A stretch of 64,000 bases of DNA from positions 1 to 64,000 of the forward strand of contig DAZV01000057.1 in the NCBI GenBank assembly GCA_002083825.1. Reading direction: 5' to 3'. Both the position numbers and the translations under genes were made by a program. A model generated the notes under the pieces. That model saw nothing but the letters and a program-made list of their open reading frames with translations. It did not search any database and was not told where the DNA came from. The stretch comes from Candidatus Sericytochromatia bacterium S15B-MN24 CBMW_12 (GTDB lineage: Bacteria > Cyanobacteriota > Sericytochromatia > S15B-MN24 > UBA4093). Shown here one piece after another: positions 1-11,378 of the stretch. Each line of letters begins with the position of its first letter. Positions within the stretch are counted from its first letter, which is position 1.

Positions 1-250
1 GAGGGCGGTGGCCGCTCACTAAATTCTCAATTTATCTGCCTCGAAGTTGTTGACACATTCCGAGCCAAGGCCCGTCTCGCAGCAGATGGCAATCGCCGCA
101 CTCGGGCTCGTATTAGCTCTCCCGCTACTGCCGTTCGTAGTTGTGCCGATGTGCATGAATGTCTGCACGGTGCTGTAAACTCACCGTACTTCAGCACGCG
201 GACCCATGCGCGTTTTGTGGCAGCGATTCCGTGTGCAAGAAAACTCGTTA
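1..250. other. Left edge, no gene recognised
   Basis: No convincing gene or RNA was found before the terminator of the HNH gene. The only open frame of note, 81 codons on the minus strand at 27-272, has no ribosome binding site and an arginine/alanine-rich composition typical of a chance frame in GC-rich DNA. A gene entering from outside the window cannot be excluded. Confidence 0.5.
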
Positions 251-284
251 GCCGAAAGCCGGCTCCCCGCACGGGGAACCGGCT
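251..284 (-). terminator. Probable intrinsic terminator of the HNH gene
   Basis: Read on the minus strand, a GC-rich stem (AGCCGG and CCCCG facing CGGGG and CCGGCT, 257-284) overlaps the stop codon of the HNH gene. It is followed by a short T-containing stretch. There is no long U-run, so termination efficiency is uncertain. Confidence 0.5.
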
Positions 285-756
285 ACCAACCCATGAGTTT
301 CGACCAGAGGTCGGAGGCCACCTCGATGGCCCGGGGAGCCTTGGGCGGATTGGAGAGCATCATGTTGGCTTCCTCGGGACGCCTGTCTCCCTTGCGGTTG
401 TTGCACTTCTGGCACGCCGTCGTGAGATTTTCCCAGGTGTCCTCCCCGCCGCGGCTCTTGGGCTGGACGTGGTCGATGGTGAGATCGTTGCGCGATCCGC
501 AGTACTGGCAGGCGTGCTTGTCGCGCTTGAATACTGCCGTCCGGGTGGGTCGCATGGTTTCGTAGTAACGATGAACGATGGCCTTTACCAGCAACCGAAT
601 AGCCTCCGGAATGGGTAACGCCACCGACGGCGAACGGATCACCTGATCGGAATCCCTGACCGAGACTGCTTTTCCGAGGAACAGCAGCGTGACCGCCTTT
701 TCAACCCCGCAGGTGTACAGCGGTTGATAGGAGTTACTTAGCACGAGAACCTGCAT
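283..756 (-). CDS. HNH endonuclease
   Basis: A 157-residue protein with a C-terminal HNH/McrA-like nuclease module. CQYCG (about residue 84) and CQKCNNRKGDR form the structural zinc site, and the DHV motif between them supplies the metal-binding and catalytic histidine. The N-terminal half (VLVLSNSYQPL, then LLFLGKAVSV) matches the small stand-alone HNH proteins common in Cyanobacteria, Deinococcus and Firmicutes. Their biological role is unsettled. The frame also opens with a GTG at 765, but AGGAGG at 765-770 lies 8 nt before the ATG at 756, so the ATG is the start. It is monocistronic and ends in a hairpin. Confidence 0.85.
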   Translation of the reverse strand: MQVLVLSNSYQPLYTCGVEKAVTLLFLGKAVSVRDSDQVIRSPSVALPIPEAIRLLVKAIVHRYYETMRPTRTAVFKRDKHACQYCGSRNDLTIDHVQPKSRGGEDTWENLTTACQKCNNRKGDRRPEEANMMLSNPPKAPRAIEVASDLWSKLMGW

Positions 757-853
757 ACGTATCACCTCCTGAGGGTATTATTCCCCAAAGAGGCCTTGCT
801 TTCAGCAATCAAACGAAAGATTCATCTTGGCGCAATGCGCCATAAAGACCCGC

Positions 854-1912
854 TTAGCCGCCCGGGCGATACTGATACACCTCATCGTCCTCGGAGTCGC
901 TCACGTAAACGGAGCCGTCCGCCCCCACGGCGATGCTCATGCCATGACCGATTCGTCCCCCGCCGAAGCTCCCCAGGAACGTCCCCGCGGCATCGAATCT
1001 CAGCACCTGCCCGAGATCCAGCGCGTAAACCGCGCCGTTCCTGGGATCCACCGCGACGTCCTGAAACTGCATGGCGCCCGGCCCCGAACCGTCGGTTCCG
1101 CGGCCGTCGAACTCCAGCACCCGCTGGCCCCCCTGATAGGCCGCGATCCGGCCCGACGTCGCCACCCAGAGCCGCCCCTGGGCATCGGATCCCAGCCCGC
1201 GTGCGTCCACGCTCAGGGCCGGAGCGGACTCCCAGGTTCCTTCCTTGAGGGCCGCTATCTGGCCCGCTCGCGCCATGTACAAGACCCCTCCCGCCAGTGC
1301 CATGTCCCGGCATGCGGGCGCGATCGGCTCCCCGCCGTTGATGGCGTTCTCAGGGATGGCCCGGATGAAGCCTCTCACTCCCGTCTCGTCGGATGCAAGC
1401 ACCAGGTGATCGTTCACCGCCACCGCTCCAACCGTCGAGCCGAGCAGTAGGCGAGTCGTCTCGCCGATGCGGCGCTCGTAGTACATCCCCGCCTGGGTGG
1501 TGAAGGCGTCCTCGCTCATGCCGTCGAAGGCCATGACCGCCCCGTACTTGCCGCGCGGGGAGAAGCGGTCGCCGTCGGCGATGAAGAGCAGGTTTCCGGC
1601 GACGGCAAGTCCGCTCGGACCATGGAGCCAGTTGCTCAGGAAGCCCTTGCCGATCGTGCGGCGGTAATCGTTGGGAGTGCCGCCCCAGACCGGCCCGCCG
1701 GGCGTGGGGCTCGCGTACGGCGACGCCGACGGCGCGGGGCTGGCCGTCCCGTCACTCGCCGCAGGACTCGGAGAGGCGAAGTTGTCGTAGTCGTCTCCGG
1801 AGTAGTCGTCGAGGTCGTCCGTCGCGGTGGGCAGGCTCTGGCCCCCACAGGCCGCCAGCAAAACCGTGGCAGCGAGCGTGACGACGATGGATGCGCGGCG
1901 AACCTCGAACAT
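854..1912 (-). CDS. Lipoprotein with beta-propeller (NHL-like) domain
   Basis: A 352-residue lipoprotein. The signal peptide ends in the lipobox LLAAC near residue 20. An Asp/Ser/Pro-rich linker follows to about residue 75, and the remainder reads as repeated short beta-blades (LFIADGD, LWVATSG, VYALDLG, VYVSDSEDD), typical of NHL or SMP-30-like propellers. It probably displays a binding propeller outside the membrane; the ligand is unknown. The frame stays open far upstream, but GGGAGG just before the ATG at 1912 and the signal peptide set the start. Phased TTAA-type repeats lie 24-50 nt upstream. It is divergent from rsmI. Confidence 0.75.
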   Translation of the reverse strand: MFEVRRASIVVTLAATVLLAACGGQSLPTATDDLDDYSGDDYDNFASPSPAASDGTASPAPSASPYASPTPGGPVWGGTPNDYRRTIGKGFLSNWLHGPSGLAVAGNLLFIADGDRFSPRGKYGAVMAFDGMSEDAFTTQAGMYYERRIGETTRLLLGSTVGAVAVNDHLVLASDETGVRGFIRAIPENAINGGEPIAPACRDMALAGGVLYMARAGQIAALKEGTWESAPALSVDARGLGSDAQGRLWVATSGRIAAYQGGQRVLEFDGRGTDGSGPGAMQFQDVAVDPRNGAVYALDLGQVLRFDAAGTFLGSFGGGRIGHGMSIAVGADGSVYVSDSEDDEVYQYRPGG

Positions 1913-1931
1913 GCGGCCTCCCTTGATGAAC

Positions 1932-1960
1932 GTTTCAAGAATGGTTATCGAGACTTTAAC
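1932..1960 (-). promoter_or_regulatory. 11-bp-phased TTAA-type repeat upstream of the lipoprotein gene
   Basis: On the minus strand, GTTAAAGTCTC is followed directly by GATAACCATTC and then TTGAAACG. The TAA cores of the first two units are exactly 11 bp apart and the third unit is degenerate. The spacing resembles sites bound by OmpR/PhoB-family regulators. Similar arrays precede six other genes in this window. Confidence 0.45.
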
Positions 1961-1999
1961 GGAAAAGTTGCGTTCCTGCCTGAACGCTGTCAACTCTGG

Positions 2000-2014
2000 T
2001 ATCATGGCCTCATG
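2000..2014 (+). promoter_or_regulatory. Extended -10 promoter placing +1 at the rsmI start codon
   Basis: TGGTATCAT carries an extended -10, with TATCAT at 2000-2005. Exactly 6 nt separate it from the ATG at 2012, so transcription would start at or next to the A of the start codon. No SD sequence precedes the ATG. The same TGGTATCAT element precedes the tRNA-Leu gene. Confidence 0.45.
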
Positions 2015-2899
2015 GACGTCCAACTTCCCTCGCAACGCCCGCCTTCGGGTACCCTCTACGTCTGCGGCACCCCCATCGGCAACCTTGGGGACGTCTCCAC
2101 GCGCCTGCTCGACACCCTGCGCCAAGTCGACCGGATCGCCGCCGAGGACACCCGCCAGACCGCCAAGCTGCTGGCCCGTTACGGCATCGAAGCCCGCATG
2201 CTCAGCTACCACGCGCACAATATCGCCGCCCGCACCGCCGATATCGTCGCCATGCTCCAGGCCGGCTCCACCATCGCCCTCGTCAGCGACGCCGGCATGC
2301 CCGGCATCTCGGATCCCGGCTGGGAGCTCATTTCCGGCGCGATCCGCGAGGGGATTCCGGTGGTGCCCATTCCGGGGCCCTCCGCCTTCGTGGCGGGACT
2401 GGTGGTCTCCGGATTACCCACCGATCGCTTCGTGTTCGAGGGCTTCCTGCCCCGCGAAGGCAAGGCCCGTCGCCGGATCCTGAAGACCCTCGTCCACGAG
2501 GCTCGGACCCTGGTCTTCTACGAGGCCCCCCACCGCCTCGCCGACACCCTCGAGGACATGAGCGCCCTCTTCGGGAGCGATCGTCCCGCAGCCGTCGCCC
2601 GCGAACTCACCAAGCAGCACGAGGAGGTCAAGCGCGGCTCCCTCTCGGAGCTCGCCCGCTGGGCCGCCGATCACGACGTCCGGGGCGAGATCGTTCTCGT
2701 CGTCGGCGGCTCCTCCAGCCCCGAGCCCAAGCTCGAAGGCGACTGGGAAGCGATGCTGCAAAAGCTTCTCGCGGAGGGGGCCAGCACCCAGGACGCCGCC
2801 AAACAGGTCGCCCAGACCCACGCCATCCCCCGCCGCCAGGCCTATCAACGGGCCCTGGAATTGGCGCATGCCCCCGCAGTTCCCCCGCAAGACGAGTAG
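2012..2899 (+). CDS. rsmI: 16S rRNA 2'-O-ribose C1402 methyltransferase RsmI
   Basis: A 295-residue SAM-dependent tetrapyrrole-methylase-fold enzyme that methylates the 2'-O of C1402 in the ribosomal decoding centre. Family signatures are LYVCGTPIGNLGD at the N-terminus, the EDTRQT motif, LVSDAGMPGISDPG, IPGPSA and YEAPHRL, all in the usual order. The C-terminal region (about 235-290) is the usual accessory helical domain. The frame extends upstream antisense to the lipoprotein gene, but the start at 2012 (MDVQLP) gives the normal family length. The transcript may be leaderless. polA follows after 7 nt, so the two are probably co-transcribed. Confidence 0.93.
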   Translation: MDVQLPSQRPPSGTLYVCGTPIGNLGDVSTRLLDTLRQVDRIAAEDTRQTAKLLARYGIEARMLSYHAHNIAARTADIVAMLQAGSTIALVSDAGMPGISDPGWELISGAIREGIPVVPIPGPSAFVAGLVVSGLPTDRFVFEGFLPREGKARRRILKTLVHEARTLVFYEAPHRLADTLEDMSALFGSDRPAAVARELTKQHEEVKRGSLSELARWAADHDVRGEIVLVVGGSSSPEPKLEGDWEAMLQKLLAEGASTQDAAKQVAQTHAIPRRQAYQRALELAHAPAVPPQDE

Positions 2900-2906
2900 A
2901 GGACCC

Positions 2907-5705
2907 ATGGCCGAATCCACCCTCCTAAGCACCCCCGTTACCACCGGAACCGGAAAACGACTCGTGCTCATCGACGGGCATGCCGTGGCCTACCGGGCCT
3001 TCTTCGCCCTCCAGCGCATGGATCTGCGCACCAAGGACGGCAAGGCCACCTGGGCCGTCTACGGCTTCCTGCGCGCCATCCTCGACGTCATCAAGAGCTA
3101 CCGGCCCGACTGCATGGCCGTCGCCTTCGACCGCGCCGCCCCCACCTTCCGCCACGAGGATTTCGCCGACTACAAGGCCCACCGCAAGCCCATGCCCGAC
3201 GAGCTACGCCCCCAGATGGACCTCATCCGCACGATCGTCAGGGCCTTCGAGCTGCCCATCTACGAGATCGACGGCTACGAGGCCGACGACGTCATCGGCA
3301 CCATCGCGAAGCAGGCCGGCAAGGAGGACTACGAGGTCCTGATCGTCACGGGCGATCGCGACTCCTTCCAGCTGATCGACGATCGGATCAACGTCCTCTG
3401 GGCCAAGGCGGGCACCGAGTTGATCCGCATGGACGAGGCCGGCGTCCGCGAGAAATACGGCCTATCCCCCGCCCAGATCATCGAGTACAAGGGCCTCGCG
3501 GGCGATGCCTCCGACAACATCCCCGGCGTCCCCGGCGTGGGCGACAAAACCGCCACCAAGCTTCTCCAGCAGTGGGGAACCGTGGAAAACCTACTCGCCA
3601 ACGTCGACCAGATCGGCGGCAAGCTGGGCGAAAAGATCGCCGCCAACGTCGATCTCGCCCGCCAGAGCCTCAGGCTCGCCACCATCGACCTGCAGGTTCC
3701 CCTCGGCGACATCGACTGGCACGCCTGCAAACTCAACATGCCCGACCTTCCCACCTTGACGAGCGTGCTCGACGAGTTGGAGTTCAAGACCATCTCCCGC
3801 CAGCTCTCGGGCATCCTTTCCCACTTCACCGGCGAAGGATCCGCTTCCCACGAGGCCCCAAGCGACGCGGCCTCGGCGCCCCCCGCAGTCGAGGCCGCGT
3901 CCCTCGAACTCGACGTGGAGGTCGTCGTCACCGAGGATGCCCTCCAGGAGCTGGTGCGCTCCCTGGAGTCGCAGGTCGGCTTCGCCTTCGACACCGAGAC
4001 CGACTCCCTCATTTCCCTCAACACCAAGCTGGTGGGCCTCTCCTTTTCCTGGGAAGGTCTCGCTGGGAAGGCCTACTACGTACCGGTCGGCCACCTGGAG
4101 GGCGATCAGTTGCCCCTCGACCACGTCCTGGCGGCTTTGAAGCCCGTGCTGGAAAACCCCGGTGTCGCGAAGTTCGCCCACAACGCCAAGTTCGACGTCA
4201 ACGTCCTCAGCCAGTACGGCATCCGGATTCAGGGGCTGCGCTTCGACTCCATGGTGGCCGATTACCTGGTCGATCCCAGCCGCCCCCACGGTCTCAAAGA
4301 CCTGGCCGTCCAGGTTCTCGGCATCCGGATGACTCCCATCTCGGAGCTCATCGGTACGGGGGCGAAAGCCATCACCATGGCCCAGGTCGACGTGCGCAAG
4401 GCGGCGGATTACGCAGGCGCCGACGCGGCCATCACCTGCGAACTGGTCGGCAAGCTCTGCGAGCAACTGGTCGGTGCGGGCGTCAACTCCCTCTACAACG
4501 AGGTCGAACTCCCGCTCATCGAGGTGCTGGCCGACATGGAGCAGCACGGCGTCAAGGTCGATACCGGCTACCTGGGGCAGCTCTCCCATGTCATGGGCAA
4601 CCGCTTGCAGGACCTGGAGGCCGAGATCCACGCGCTGGCCGGCGACGCTTTCAACATCAACAGCCCCAAGCAACTCGCCGTCGTGCTCTTCGAGAAGCTG
4701 GGCCTTCCCGTCCTCAAGAGGACCAAGACCGGCCCCAGCACGGATGCCAGCGTGCTCGACGAGCTGTCATCGCAGCATGAAATCGTCGCCAAGATCCTGG
4801 AGTACCGGCAGCTGATGAAGCTGAAGGGCACCTACGTCGACGCGCTCCCGACCCTCGTCAATCCCCGCGACGGTCTGCTTCACACGTCCTACAACCAGAC
4901 CGTGGCCGCCACGGGCCGCCTTTCCTCGACCGATCCCAACCTCCAGAACATCCCCATTCGGACCGAGGAAGGTCGCGAGATTCGGCGGGCCTTCGTCCCC
5001 TCGAAGGCGGGCTACGTCCTGATGGCCGCCGACTATTCCCAGATCGAGCTGCGGATCCTCGCGCAGATCGCGAAGGAACCATCCTTCATCGAGGCCTTCC
5101 GCCACGACGAGGACATCCACTCGCTCACCGCCAGCCAGATCTTCGAGATCCCGCTCGCGGAGGTCACCAAGGATCAGCGGCGGGTCGGCAAGACCATCAA
5201 CTTCGCCACCATCTACGGACAGGGTCCTTTCAGCCTGGCGAAGATCCTCGGCATCTCCCAGAGAGACGCCAAGCGCTTCATCGATGCCTTCTGGGAGCAC
5301 TACAGCGCCATCAAGCATTACCAGATCGAGGCGCTCGCTCAGGCCAAGTCCCGTGGTTACGTCATGACGCTCTTGGGACGCCGCCGCTACATCCGGGAGC
5401 TGATCTCCTCGAACCCGGTCGAGCGCAAGAACGGAGAGCGGATGGCGATCAACGCCCCGATTCAGGGGACGGCCGCCGACATCATCAAGATAGCGATGAT
5501 CCGCCTTCACCACATGCTCCGCGAGGAGGGCTTCGAGGCGCGCATGATCCTTCAGGTTCATGACGAACTGATCTTCGAGGTTCCCGAGGCCGAGGTGACG
5601 TCTCTCGAAGCCAGGGTCCGGGAGATCATGGAGGGCGCCATGACGCTCGACGTGCCCCTCAAGGTGGCCATCAGCGTCGGTCCTAGCTGGATGGAGGCCA
5701 AGTAA
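2907..5705 (+). CDS. polA: DNA polymerase I
   Basis: A 932-residue, full-length three-domain Pol I for Okazaki-fragment maturation and repair. The 5'-3' exonuclease/FEN domain occupies about 15-300 (LVLIDGHAVAYRAFFA, EADDVIG, VTGDRDSFQL, GDASDNIPGVPGVG). The 3'-5' exonuclease domain runs from about 345 to 525, with the acidic DTET motif retained and NAKFD present, so proofreading is probably active. The polymerase domain holds motif A (DYSQIELR), motif B (RRVGKTINFATIYG) and motif C (VHDELIFEV). The start at 2907 leaves a 7-nt gap after rsmI. Confidence 0.97.
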   Translation: MAESTLLSTPVTTGTGKRLVLIDGHAVAYRAFFALQRMDLRTKDGKATWAVYGFLRAILDVIKSYRPDCMAVAFDRAAPTFRHEDFADYKAHRKPMPDELRPQMDLIRTIVRAFELPIYEIDGYEADDVIGTIAKQAGKEDYEVLIVTGDRDSFQLIDDRINVLWAKAGTELIRMDEAGVREKYGLSPAQIIEYKGLAGDASDNIPGVPGVGDKTATKLLQQWGTVENLLANVDQIGGKLGEKIAANVDLARQSLRLATIDLQVPLGDIDWHACKLNMPDLPTLTSVLDELEFKTISRQLSGILSHFTGEGSASHEAPSDAASAPPAVEAASLELDVEVVVTEDALQELVRSLESQVGFAFDTETDSLISLNTKLVGLSFSWEGLAGKAYYVPVGHLEGDQLPLDHVLAALKPVLENPGVAKFAHNAKFDVNVLSQYGIRIQGLRFDSMVADYLVDPSRPHGLKDLAVQVLGIRMTPISELIGTGAKAITMAQVDVRKAADYAGADAAITCELVGKLCEQLVGAGVNSLYNEVELPLIEVLADMEQHGVKVDTGYLGQLSHVMGNRLQDLEAEIHALAGDAFNINSPKQLAVVLFEKLGLPVLKRTKTGPSTDASVLDELSSQHEIVAKILEYRQLMKLKGTYVDALPTLVNPRDGLLHTSYNQTVAATGRLSSTDPNLQNIPIRTEEGREIRRAFVPSKAGYVLMAADYSQIELRILAQIAKEPSFIEAFRHDEDIHSLTASQIFEIPLAEVTKDQRRVGKTINFATIYGQGPFSLAKILGISQRDAKRFIDAFWEHYSAIKHYQIEALAQAKSRGYVMTLLGRRRYIRELISSNPVERKNGERMAINAPIQGTAADIIKIAMIRLHHMLREEGFEARMILQVHDELIFEVPEAEVTSLEARVREIMEGAMTLDVPLKVAISVGPSWMEAK

Positions 5706-5790
5706 GGGGCGGCATGCTGGCTTGAACCCGGGAACCAAGGGTACAATGGCGACGCAACGGTCATGTTTCACGCTCAAAGGAGTCTTCCAC

Positions 5791-6636
5791 GTGAACCTCA
5801 ATCGCAACCTCGGAATGCTCTTGGCTCTCGCCGCGCTGCAATCTGCCGGATTCGCCGCGGTTTCTCCGGCATTCGCCGCTCCGGTATCGGGGGCTTCGGG
5901 ATTTCAACTGGCCGCCGCCGACGGCGCCGTGACCCAGGCGCTTTCCTTGCTCTCTCAGGGGCGCTTCGCGCAGGCTCAGCAGCTCCTGGAGCAGGCGCTC
6001 GCGAAGGATCCCGACTCCCTCGAAGCGACCATGGCGATGGGCCAGGTCCTGGATTACGTCGCCGACTTCGAGGGGGCGTTGAAGTACTTCAAGCGGGCTG
6101 CCGACGCCAATCCCGATTCCCTCGAAGCCGCAGTCTGGCTGGGAGCAGCCTTGCTGGCCGTGGACAAGTATGATCAGTCAATCGCCGTCAGCGAGAAGGC
6201 CCTGTCGGTCTGGGAGAAGAAAACCACCGACAAGGAGTTTCTGTCCAGGCTCTGGGTGAACCTGGCGGGAGCACAGGGTCTCAAGTCCAAGCGCGAAGGG
6301 TTCCTCGCGATGATTCGCTTGGGGATGGGCGTGCGCGGTCATTTCGAGAAGGCCCTGACCCTCGACGTGAACTCCCGGACTCAGTACGCCATGGGCCGCT
6401 ACTTCGTGGAAGCCCCCGGCGCGGTCGGCGGGGATCCCCGGAAGGGGCTTCCGCTTCTCGAGAAGGCGATCAAGCTCGAGCCTCACTACCATGCCATCCG
6501 CGCCAACTACGTTCGTGGGCTGATAGCTGCGGGCGAGAAGGCCGAGGCCAAGGTCCAGTGGACGCGCTTCCAGGCGGATTTCGGTGACATGCCGGGAATC
6601 ATGCGCACGGTCAAGGATATCGAATCCAGGCTTTAA
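5791..6636 (+). CDS. Exported TPR-repeat protein
   Basis: A 281-residue protein starting at GTG 5791, 8 nt after AAAGGAG. An N-terminal hydrophobic signal peptide ends near AFAAPVSG. At least two tetratricopeptide repeats follow (ALSLLSQGRFAQAQQLLEQAL and ALKYFKRAADANPDS), with a further TPR-like helical region toward the C-terminus. It is probably a periplasmic scaffold; the partner is unknown. A TACAAT -10-like element lies at 5742-5747, but its best -35 (TTGAAC) is only 14 nt away, so a dedicated promoter is uncertain and read-through from polA is possible. A terminator follows the stop. Confidence 0.75.
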   Translation: MNLNRNLGMLLALAALQSAGFAAVSPAFAAPVSGASGFQLAAADGAVTQALSLLSQGRFAQAQQLLEQALAKDPDSLEATMAMGQVLDYVADFEGALKYFKRAADANPDSLEAAVWLGAALLAVDKYDQSIAVSEKALSVWEKKTTDKEFLSRLWVNLAGAQGLKSKREGFLAMIRLGMGVRGHFEKALTLDVNSRTQYAMGRYFVEAPGAVGGDPRKGLPLLEKAIKLEPHYHAIRANYVRGLIAAGEKAEAKVQWTRFQADFGDMPGIMRTVKDIESRL

Positions 6637-6650
6637 ATCGTAAGGGCAAG

Positions 6651-6684
6651 AGGCCGGATGGTGTGGAACCCATCCGGCCTTTCG
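6651..6684 (+). terminator. Intrinsic terminator
   Basis: An 11-bp perfect stem (AGGCCGGATGG facing CCATCCGGCCT, 8-nt loop) is followed by a short TTTC. It sits between the TPR gene and the DUF4139 gene. Confidence 0.7.
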
Positions 6685-6720
6685 CTCGTCTGGATTTTGG
6701 TCTCGTAAAAGGAGGAAAAG

Positions 6721-8172
6721 ATGGCATTGATTCTACGTCCCAGGGGTTCCGTCGAGCGCCAGCGGCGCACGCTTCGCATGTTCCTCGCCCTGTCGCTGGT
6801 GGTCGTCGCGGTGCAGGGCTTCGGGGCCCCGCGGGCGGAGGCCGAGCAGTCGACGCTGGCGGATCAGCGCGAGGTGGCCGTCACCGTCTACAACGACGAC
6901 CTGGGATTGGTTCGCGAGGTCCGAGCGCTCAAGCTGAAGGCAGGTCTGCGCGAGTTGAGCTTCGCCGACGTGGCGGCCGCCATCGACCCGACGTCGGTGA
7001 GCCTGCGATCGCTCACTGCCCCGCGAGAGCTGTCGGTGCTGGAGCAGAACTACGAGTACGATCTCTTGACTCCCCACAAGCTTCTCGACAAGTACGTGGG
7101 CCAGATGGTCGAGATCCACACCCCCACGACCGTTTCCAAGGCGGAGTTGCTGAGCACCAACGAAGGTCAGGTCTATCGGATCGGTGACAAGATTTACCTC
7201 GATCCGCCGGGGCGCGTGGTGCTTCCCAGGGTTCCGGAGAACTTGGTGGCTCGTCCCACCTTGGTCTGGGGCTTGCAGAACGACAGGGACGGGGATCACC
7301 TGCTCGATGTCTCGTACCTGACGCGCGGGATGAGCTGGAAGGCGAACTACGTGCTGGTGGTGGACGAGAAGGCCGACAAGGCGAACCTGAATGCCTGGGT
7401 GACGCTCAACAACCAGAGCGGGACGACCTATCAGAACGCCAAGCTGACCCTGGTGGCGGGGGATGTCAACCGGGTGCAAGAGCGGTTTCAGGAGGCGGTC
7501 CGGGCCCCCTACGCGATGGCCAAGTCCGCGGACGCGGGCGGTCAGTTTCAGGAGCAGGCGCTCTTCGAGTATCACGCGTATGCCTTGAACCGGAAGACCA
7601 CGCTCAAGGATCGCCAGACCAAGCAGTTGAGTCTCATGGCGGCTAGCGAGGTTCCGACCCGCCGGCAATACGTTTTCGATCCGGTGCGATCGCCCATCTG
7701 GCTGCAGAATCGGGAGCGTCAGAGCTCGAAGATCGATGTCTTCCTGGAGTTCAAGAACGACAAGGCCAGCCGTCTCGGTATGCCGTTGCCCAAGGGGACC
7801 GTCAGGGTTTACCAGGCAGACAAGGAGAAGCAGCTGCAGTTCGTGGGGGAGGATGCCATCGATCACACTCCCAAGGATGAGCTGGTGAAGGTCAAGCTCG
7901 GCAAGGCCTTCGATCTGGTCGGTGAACGGAATCAGACGGCTTTCCGCACGATGGGCGATCGGGTCGTGGAGTCCAGCTACCAGATCACGCTTCGCAATCA
8001 CAAGAGCGAGGCCGCCACGATCACGGTGATCGAGCCCATGGGCGGGGACTGGGAGATCACTCAGAAGTCGCGGAACTTCCGGAAACTCGATGCCCAGCGG
8101 GTGGCCTTCGATGTCAAGGTGGAGCCTGATCGGCAAGCGGTCGTCACGTACACGGTGAGGACCCGCTACTGA
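6721..8172 (+). CDS. DUF4139 domain-containing exported protein
   Basis: A 483-residue protein with an N-terminal signal peptide or anchor (hydrophobic stretch about 19-37, AxA-like cleavage region at GAPRAEAEQ). The rest matches DUF4139 proteins: an N-terminal beta domain (VTVYNDDLGLVREVRAL), the central YLTRGMSWKANYVL signature, LNAWVTLNNQSGTTYQNA, and a C-terminal SSYQITLRNHKSEAATITVIE segment. The biochemical role of the family is not established; it is usually secreted or mucoidy-associated. The start is clear from AGGAGG 5 nt before the ATG. No obvious operon partner. Confidence 0.8.
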   Translation: MALILRPRGSVERQRRTLRMFLALSLVVVAVQGFGAPRAEAEQSTLADQREVAVTVYNDDLGLVREVRALKLKAGLRELSFADVAAAIDPTSVSLRSLTAPRELSVLEQNYEYDLLTPHKLLDKYVGQMVEIHTPTTVSKAELLSTNEGQVYRIGDKIYLDPPGRVVLPRVPENLVARPTLVWGLQNDRDGDHLLDVSYLTRGMSWKANYVLVVDEKADKANLNAWVTLNNQSGTTYQNAKLTLVAGDVNRVQERFQEAVRAPYAMAKSADAGGQFQEQALFEYHAYALNRKTTLKDRQTKQLSLMAASEVPTRRQYVFDPVRSPIWLQNRERQSSKIDVFLEFKNDKASRLGMPLPKGTVRVYQADKEKQLQFVGEDAIDHTPKDELVKVKLGKAFDLVGERNQTAFRTMGDRVVESSYQITLRNHKSEAATITVIEPMGGDWEITQKSRNFRKLDAQRVAFDVKVEPDRQAVVTYTVRTRY

Positions 8173-8299
8173 GCGCGAATTCTCCGGCCTGTCCCCATCC
8201 GAGCGGGGTCCCGGCAGGCCAGGTTCGAGTGACGGGGCTTTTCGCCGCCGGCGGCATGATAAGCTGTGGTTACCCTGACCCTACGTTGCATGGACTCAA

Positions 8300-8314
8300 T
8301 TGGGTTGGGTTGGG
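8300..8314 (+). repeat. Three tandem TTGGG units upstream of the MerR gene
   Basis: Three perfect 5-bp TTGGG units are followed by TTTTG, about 55 nt before the ATG of the HspR-like gene. ACTCAA just upstream resembles half of an HspR HAIR box (ACTCAAG), but no matching half-site is visible, so an operator role is speculative. Confidence 0.4.
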
Positions 8315-8369
8315 TTTTGCAATCCCCTTGCCGGGGTAAACCCATACTAACTTGCAGGGAGGAGACGCC

Positions 8370-8765
8370 ATGCCGCTCGACTCATCGAAGGACCGGCCGC
8401 TTTACATCATCTCGGTGGCGGCGGAGCTGGTGAACATGCACCCTCAAACGCTCCGCCTGTACGAGCGGCGGGGCCTGGTGAATCCGAAGCGCCAGGGGAA
8501 AAACCGTCTCTACTCGCAGGCGGACATCGAGCGGCTCATGTACATCCAGAAACTCACGCAGGAGCTCGGAATCAACCTGGCGGGAGTGGAGCGGATCATC
8601 CGGCTGCAAAACGAGCTCGACCAGCTCAAGACGCTGAAGGAGGCCGAGATTCAGCTGATACAAGGCCGCTTGGACGATCTGGCCAAACTGAAGCAAGCGA
8701 GAGAGACCGAGATCCGGGTCATCCAGGGCAGGCTCAAGGACCAGCTCAAGGAAGGGGAGGGGTGA
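8370..8765 (+). CDS. hspR: HspR-like MerR-family transcriptional regulator
   Basis: A 131-residue MerR-family regulator. The winged-helix domain begins at about residue 10 ([27 protein letters not shown]), with the [10 protein letters not shown] signature of HspR heat-shock repressors and the RQGKNRLYS wing. From about residue 70 onward it is a long amphipathic coiled coil containing near-duplicate EIQLIQGRL and EIRVIQGRL segments. HspR proteins repress chaperone and Clp genes, and clpC follows 138 nt downstream on the same strand, so control of clpC is the natural inference. GGGAGGAG before the ATG at 8370 fixes the start. The exact subfamily is less certain than MerR membership. Confidence 0.78.
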   Translation: MPLDSSKDRPLYIISVAAELVNMHPQTLRLYERRGLVNPKRQGKNRLYSQADIERLMYIQKLTQELGINLAGVERIIRLQNELDQLKTLKEAEIQLIQGRLDDLAKLKQARETEIRVIQGRLKDQLKEGEG

Positions 8766-8903
8766 TACCGACTTCGGCAAGGGGAATAAGGTTTTTTGTC
8801 GAGCCTGAAATCCGCAAGCTGGCTGGTTCGTCTGCCCCGGTCCCTGATTCCATGGTAAGATTCCTCCTACATTTGAAACCGGAGCGATCTGGAGAGGTGC
8901 GAT

Positions 8904-11354
<2,451 letters not shown>

Positions 11355-11378
11355 CCTCGGCTCAGACGCCTGCCCTTA

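Noticed and set aside
27-272. 81-codon minus-strand frame at the left edge
   Set aside because: No ribosome binding site, Arg/Ala-rich composition and no recognisable motif; a typical chance frame in GC-rich DNA.
1622-2011. N-terminal extension of rsmI
   Set aside because: It is antisense to the lipoprotein gene, Arg/Gly/Val-rich, and would exceed the normal family length by 130 residues.
8300-8314. Telomere-like or G-quadruplex element
   Set aside because: Only three G3 runs with TT loops plus no fourth run nearby; too short to claim.
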